From: Actinomycetota bacterium
GTDB lineage: Bacteria > Actinomycetota > Thermoleophilia > Solirubrobacterales > Solirubrobacteraceae
Assembly (NCBI GenBank): GCA_005888335.1
Contig: VAWY01000213.1
Coordinates: 1-6,451 of the forward strand
Reading direction: 5' to 3'
Length of the DNA: 6,451 nt
In this document: positions 5,361 to 6,451 of the stretch, in pieces
How the letters are laid out: each line of letters begins with the position of its first letter
Numbering within the stretch: the stretch's first letter is position 1
Position numbers and translations under genes: made by a program
Notes under the pieces: model-generated
Databases searched by the model: none
The model's input: only the letters and a program-made list of their open reading frames with translations
What the model was told of the DNA's origin: nothing

Positions 5361-6020
5361 GTGGACGCGCGCGATCTCGAGCTCCGCAACTCGACGTACG
5401 CGATGTTCGCGAAGCTCGGTCGCGCCCCTACGGTTGGCGAGGCCGGACGCGCGGCGGGACTGACGAGCGACGAGGTCGAAGCGGGATGGCGGCGCCTGCA
5501 CGACGGTCACGCACTCGTGCTCGATCTGGGCACAGTCGAGCTTCGGATGGCGAACCCGTTCTCCGCGGTGCCGACCGCCTACCGGGTACAGGCGGCCGGC
5601 CGTTGGTGGTACGCGAACTGCGCGTGGGACGCATTCGGGATCTGCGCGGCGCTGCACGTCGACGGCCGCATCGAGACGTCGTGCCCGGATTGCGGCGATC
5701 CGCTCACGATCGAGGTCCTCGATCAGCGCCCCGGCGACGAAACCCTGCTGTTCCACAGCCTTGTGCCGGCCGCCCACTGGTGGGAGGACATCGTCTTCAC
5801 CTGAAGCACGATGAACCTCTTCCGGTCGGAGGAGCACATCGAGCGCTGGCTCGCCGGGCGCCCACCGGGGACGATGATCCCGGTGACCAAGCTGTGCGAG
5901 CTCGCGCATGACTGGTGGGGCGACCGGCTGTCACCCGACTGGCGGCCCCACACCCGCGACCAGAACCAGGCGATCCTCGACAACCTCGGGCTCACCGGGG
6001 AGTTCTGGCGGCTTCCCTGA
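5361..6020 (+). CDS. MerB-like (alkylmercury lyase family) protein with in-frame UGA at the third catalytic Cys position; candidate selenoprotein
   Basis: Read through one in-frame TGA (codon 148), this gives 219 residues, close to the 212 of classical MerB. MerB cleaves the carbon-mercury bond using Cys96, Asp99 and Cys159. Residues 1 to about 70 resemble the MerB winged-helix half (PTVGEAGRAAGLTSDEVEAG). YANCAWDAF (84-92) matches MerB's 'AWCALD', giving Cys87 and Asp90. ETSCPDCGDPLTIEV matches 'SHCAATG', giving Cys108; the 21-residue spacing equals Cys96-Cys117. WWEDIVFT-TGA-STMNLFRSEEHIERW matches the 'FC..HFF.S....W' block, placing the TGA at Cys159. The downstream part, to GEFWRLP and the stop at 6018-6020, is intact. 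GTG 5361 is the only start codon after the in-frame stop at 5322, and no ribosome binding site is seen. Without readthrough, a 147-residue protein lacking that ligand would result. Family: confident. Selenocysteine: likely, unproven. Organomercurial activity: untested; no other mer gene is present. Confidence 0.85.
5802..5804 (+). other. In-frame UGA, candidate selenocysteine codon (position 148)
   Basis: TGA interrupts the MerB-like frame exactly where homologues, as I recall them, read F-T-C-S-T followed by LFRSEEH. Other genes here (tetR, the 339-residue gene, and this gene's own end) use TGA as a true stop, so general reassignment is excluded and any readthrough must depend on local context. 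A nonsense change from TGC or TGT is the competing explanation. Confidence 0.6.
5817..5834 (+). promoter_or_regulatory. Candidate bacterial SECIS hairpin
   Basis: CTCTTCC (5817-5823), loop GGTC (5824-5827) and GGAGGAG (5828-5834) fold into a 7-bp stem with one G-U pair (5820-5831). Bacterial SECIS elements are stem-loops just after the UGA, with a small apical loop, a G among its first two bases, and a UGA-to-loop distance of about 16-37 nt. Here the loop begins with GG and starts 20 nt after the last base of the UGA (19 nt between). E. coli fdhF also has GGUC in its SelB-binding loop, counted from the UGA within one base of the position here. The fdhF-type bulged U is not obvious. Part of the pairing is forced by the FRSEE codons, so the fold alone is not proof. 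Confidence 0.55.
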
Positions 6021-6143
6021 GAAGCCGGGCGTTCCGGGTGCTCGTACGGACCCGCATCAGACCGCATGATGTGGCGTGCAGCCCGGTCGAAGCGAAAGCT
6101 CGCTGCGCTCCCGATGCTCGTCCAAAGCAGCAGGCGGCCCGTC

Positions 6144-6185
6144 GCCGGGCTCGGTGTTGCTGTCACGCGGAAGCGAGAGCCCGGC
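6144..6185. repeat. 9-bp perfect inverted repeat with 24-nt loop, in the convergent gap
   Basis: GCCGGGCTC (6144-6152) and GAGCCCGGC (6177-6185) are perfect inverted copies with 24 bases between them. The RNA hairpin would be strong, and inside the loop GTG and CAC can pair further. It lies about 125 bases after the MerB-like stop, in a gap between convergent genes. It could be a terminator without a T-tract, a structured 3' end, or a binding site. Confidence 0.35.
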
Positions 6186-6233
6186 TCGTATTGGCCTGGG
6201 TCCGCGTCGCCCAGCTTGGTTAGCAATTCGTCT

Positions 6234-6243
6234 CGGTTAACCG
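6234..6243. repeat. 10-bp perfect palindrome CGGTTAACCG
   Basis: This exact 10-base palindrome lies 11 bases beyond the stop codon of the right-edge minus-strand gene. Its TTAA centre is unusual in such GC-rich surroundings. A GGTTA half-copy occurs about 15 bases to its left (6218-6222). It may be a protein-binding site or part of a 3'-end structure; its role is unknown. Confidence 0.25.
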
Positions 6244-6253
6244 GAACGCGTAA

Positions 6254-6451
6254 TCACCGACGTCGGCGCCCGCGGTTGGACTGATGATCTCTTCGCTTCG
6301 GCGCTTCGCCGGCAGGCGAAGGAGTGGTCACTGGCTGTACAACGGTGAACGTCGCAGACGTGATGGTCACCCGAGGCGCGGGTTCGTCGCGAACCAGCGG
6401 AACCACGACGCTCGCTCCCGCGAGGAGGACAGCGACGACTGTGAGGAAGAA
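6254..6451 (-). CDS. C-terminal end of a membrane-anchored protein, partial
   Basis: From the right edge, the minus strand is open for 65 codons before a TGA (6256-6254). It starts with a hydrophobic run, FFLTVVAVLLAGASVVVPLV, long enough for one membrane helix. An acidic/Pro turn (RDEPAPRV), a Thr/Val/Pro segment (TFTVVQPVTTPSPAGEAP) and a very basic end (KRRDHQSNRGRRRR) follow. Such an arrangement fits a single-pass protein with a short tail. The basic end would normally lie in the cytoplasm, but the Thr/Pro linker is more typical of an outside segment, so topology is unclear. The start lies outside the window and no family is recognised. It could be a chance frame, but the helix-like segment argues for a gene. 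Two tight hairpins lie inside it, at 6304-6321 and 6381-6395. Confidence 0.45.
   Translation of the reverse strand, partial: FFLTVVAVLLAGASVVVPLVRDEPAPRVTITSATFTVVQPVTTPSPAGEAPKRRDHQSNRGRRRR
6304..6321. repeat. Hairpin CTTCGCC-GGCA-GGCGAAG
   Basis: Perfect 7-bp arms (6304-6310 and 6315-6321) with a four-base loop lie in the 3' part of the right-edge partial gene. A second tight hairpin, GGTTCG-TCG-CGAACC (6381-6395), lies further inside the same frame. Strong hairpins within a coding frame are unusual enough to leave the coding call in some doubt. Confidence 0.35.

Larger units (their letters stand above)
6021..6253. other. Non-coding gap downstream of the MerB-like gene
   Basis: Between the MerB-like stop and the end of the right-edge gene I see no convincing coding frame, tRNA or other known RNA. 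The open frames here are short, Arg/Ser-rich and lack start signals. The stretch is instead rich in dyad symmetry: the 9-bp inverted repeat at 6144-6185 and the palindrome CGGTTAACCG at 6234-6243. The convergent genes on both sides would end into this region, so transcription termination is its most likely job. Confidence 0.5.

Noticed and set aside
5802..5804. TGA read as Trp or Gly through an alternative genetic code
   Set aside because: Three genes in the window end at TGA in sensible places and no other internal TGA appears in a supported gene. The aligned residue is Cys, not Trp or Gly.
4830..5909. 359-codon minus-strand frame opposite the 339-residue and MerB-like genes
   Set aside because: It crosses two well-supported plus-strand genes and their gap, has an implausible composition and no motifs.
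5321..5911. 196-codon plus-strand frame starting at GTG 5321 behind the GAGGAGG sequence
   Set aside because: The GAGGAGG is about 15 bases from this GTG. The protein is Arg-rich nonsense overlapping the MerB-like frame, which has real family motifs.
5811..6020. Independent 69-residue gene starting at ATG 5811 (split MerB by re-initiation)
   Set aside because: There is no ribosome binding site. The ATG lies in the same frame six bases after the TGA and inside a conserved MerB block, so a single readthrough protein or a nonsense mutation explains it better. Re-initiation cannot be fully excluded.
6066..6284. 72-codon plus-strand frame after the MerB-like gene
   Set aside because: It is Ser/Arg-rich with no motif and no ribosome binding site, it overlaps the end of the right-edge minus-strand frame, and the region is full of inverted repeats.
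1..6451. CRISPR array, tRNA/rRNA genes, insertion-sequence ends or transposase
   Set aside because: I found no regularly spaced repeats, no T-loop-type GGTTCGAATCC signature with matching acceptor arms, and no transposase motifs or terminal inverted repeats flanking a module.

Overview
The window is about two-thirds G+C, with GC-rich third codon positions, short intergenic gaps, GTG starts and a TetR-type regulator. This suggests a high-GC actinobacterium. The remnant of a large secreted 'NW / VP..GD' protein and the style of the MerB-like protein remind me of Thermoleophilia (Solirubrobacterales/Gaiellales). That placement is an impression, not a result.

Layout, left to right: (i) the 5' end of a glutathione S-transferase-fold gene (minus strand, cut by the window edge), divergent from a tetR gene. 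A perfect 7+6+7 palindrome fills most of the 29-bp gap between them and is probably the TetR operator. (ii) Convergent with tetR, a 718-residue minus-strand gene joins an FAD-dependent monooxygenase-type oxidoreductase to an alpha/beta-hydrolase with an Asp nucleophile (epoxide hydrolase/haloalkane dehalogenase type). Its upstream region carries strong inverted repeats. (iii) From about 3185 to 4040 lies a decayed stretch: the N-terminus of a secreted beta-rich protein that loses its character after about 100 residues, and a small ORF resembling a Cys-rich mini-protein that lacks two expected cysteines. (iv) A 339-residue conserved-looking, helical protein of unknown function. (v) A dubious 43-codon ORF and a hairpin. 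(vi) A MerB-like (alkylmercury lyase family) gene with an in-frame TGA. (vii) A structured non-coding stretch, then the C-terminal end of a minus-strand protein with a membrane segment at the right edge.

The standout is (vi). Codons 1-147 and 149-219 together give one continuous MerB-family protein. The only in-frame TGA (5802-5804) falls where MerB has its third mercury-binding cysteine (Cys159 in the plasmid R831b enzyme). Immediately downstream is a 7-bp stem with a GGUC loop, starting 19 nt after the UGA. This fits the general bacterial SECIS model and closely resembles the loop and spacing of E. coli fdhF. The simplest exciting reading is a selenocysteine-containing organomercurial-lyase homologue, with selenium at a mercury-ligand position. 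The main rival is a TGC/TGT to TGA nonsense mutation. No selenocysteine machinery (selA, selB, selC, selD) and no other mer gene is visible, so the case rests on protein alignment, the hairpin and conservation downstream of the TGA.

The genes do not form one operon. They alternate in strand and read as several separate small units.
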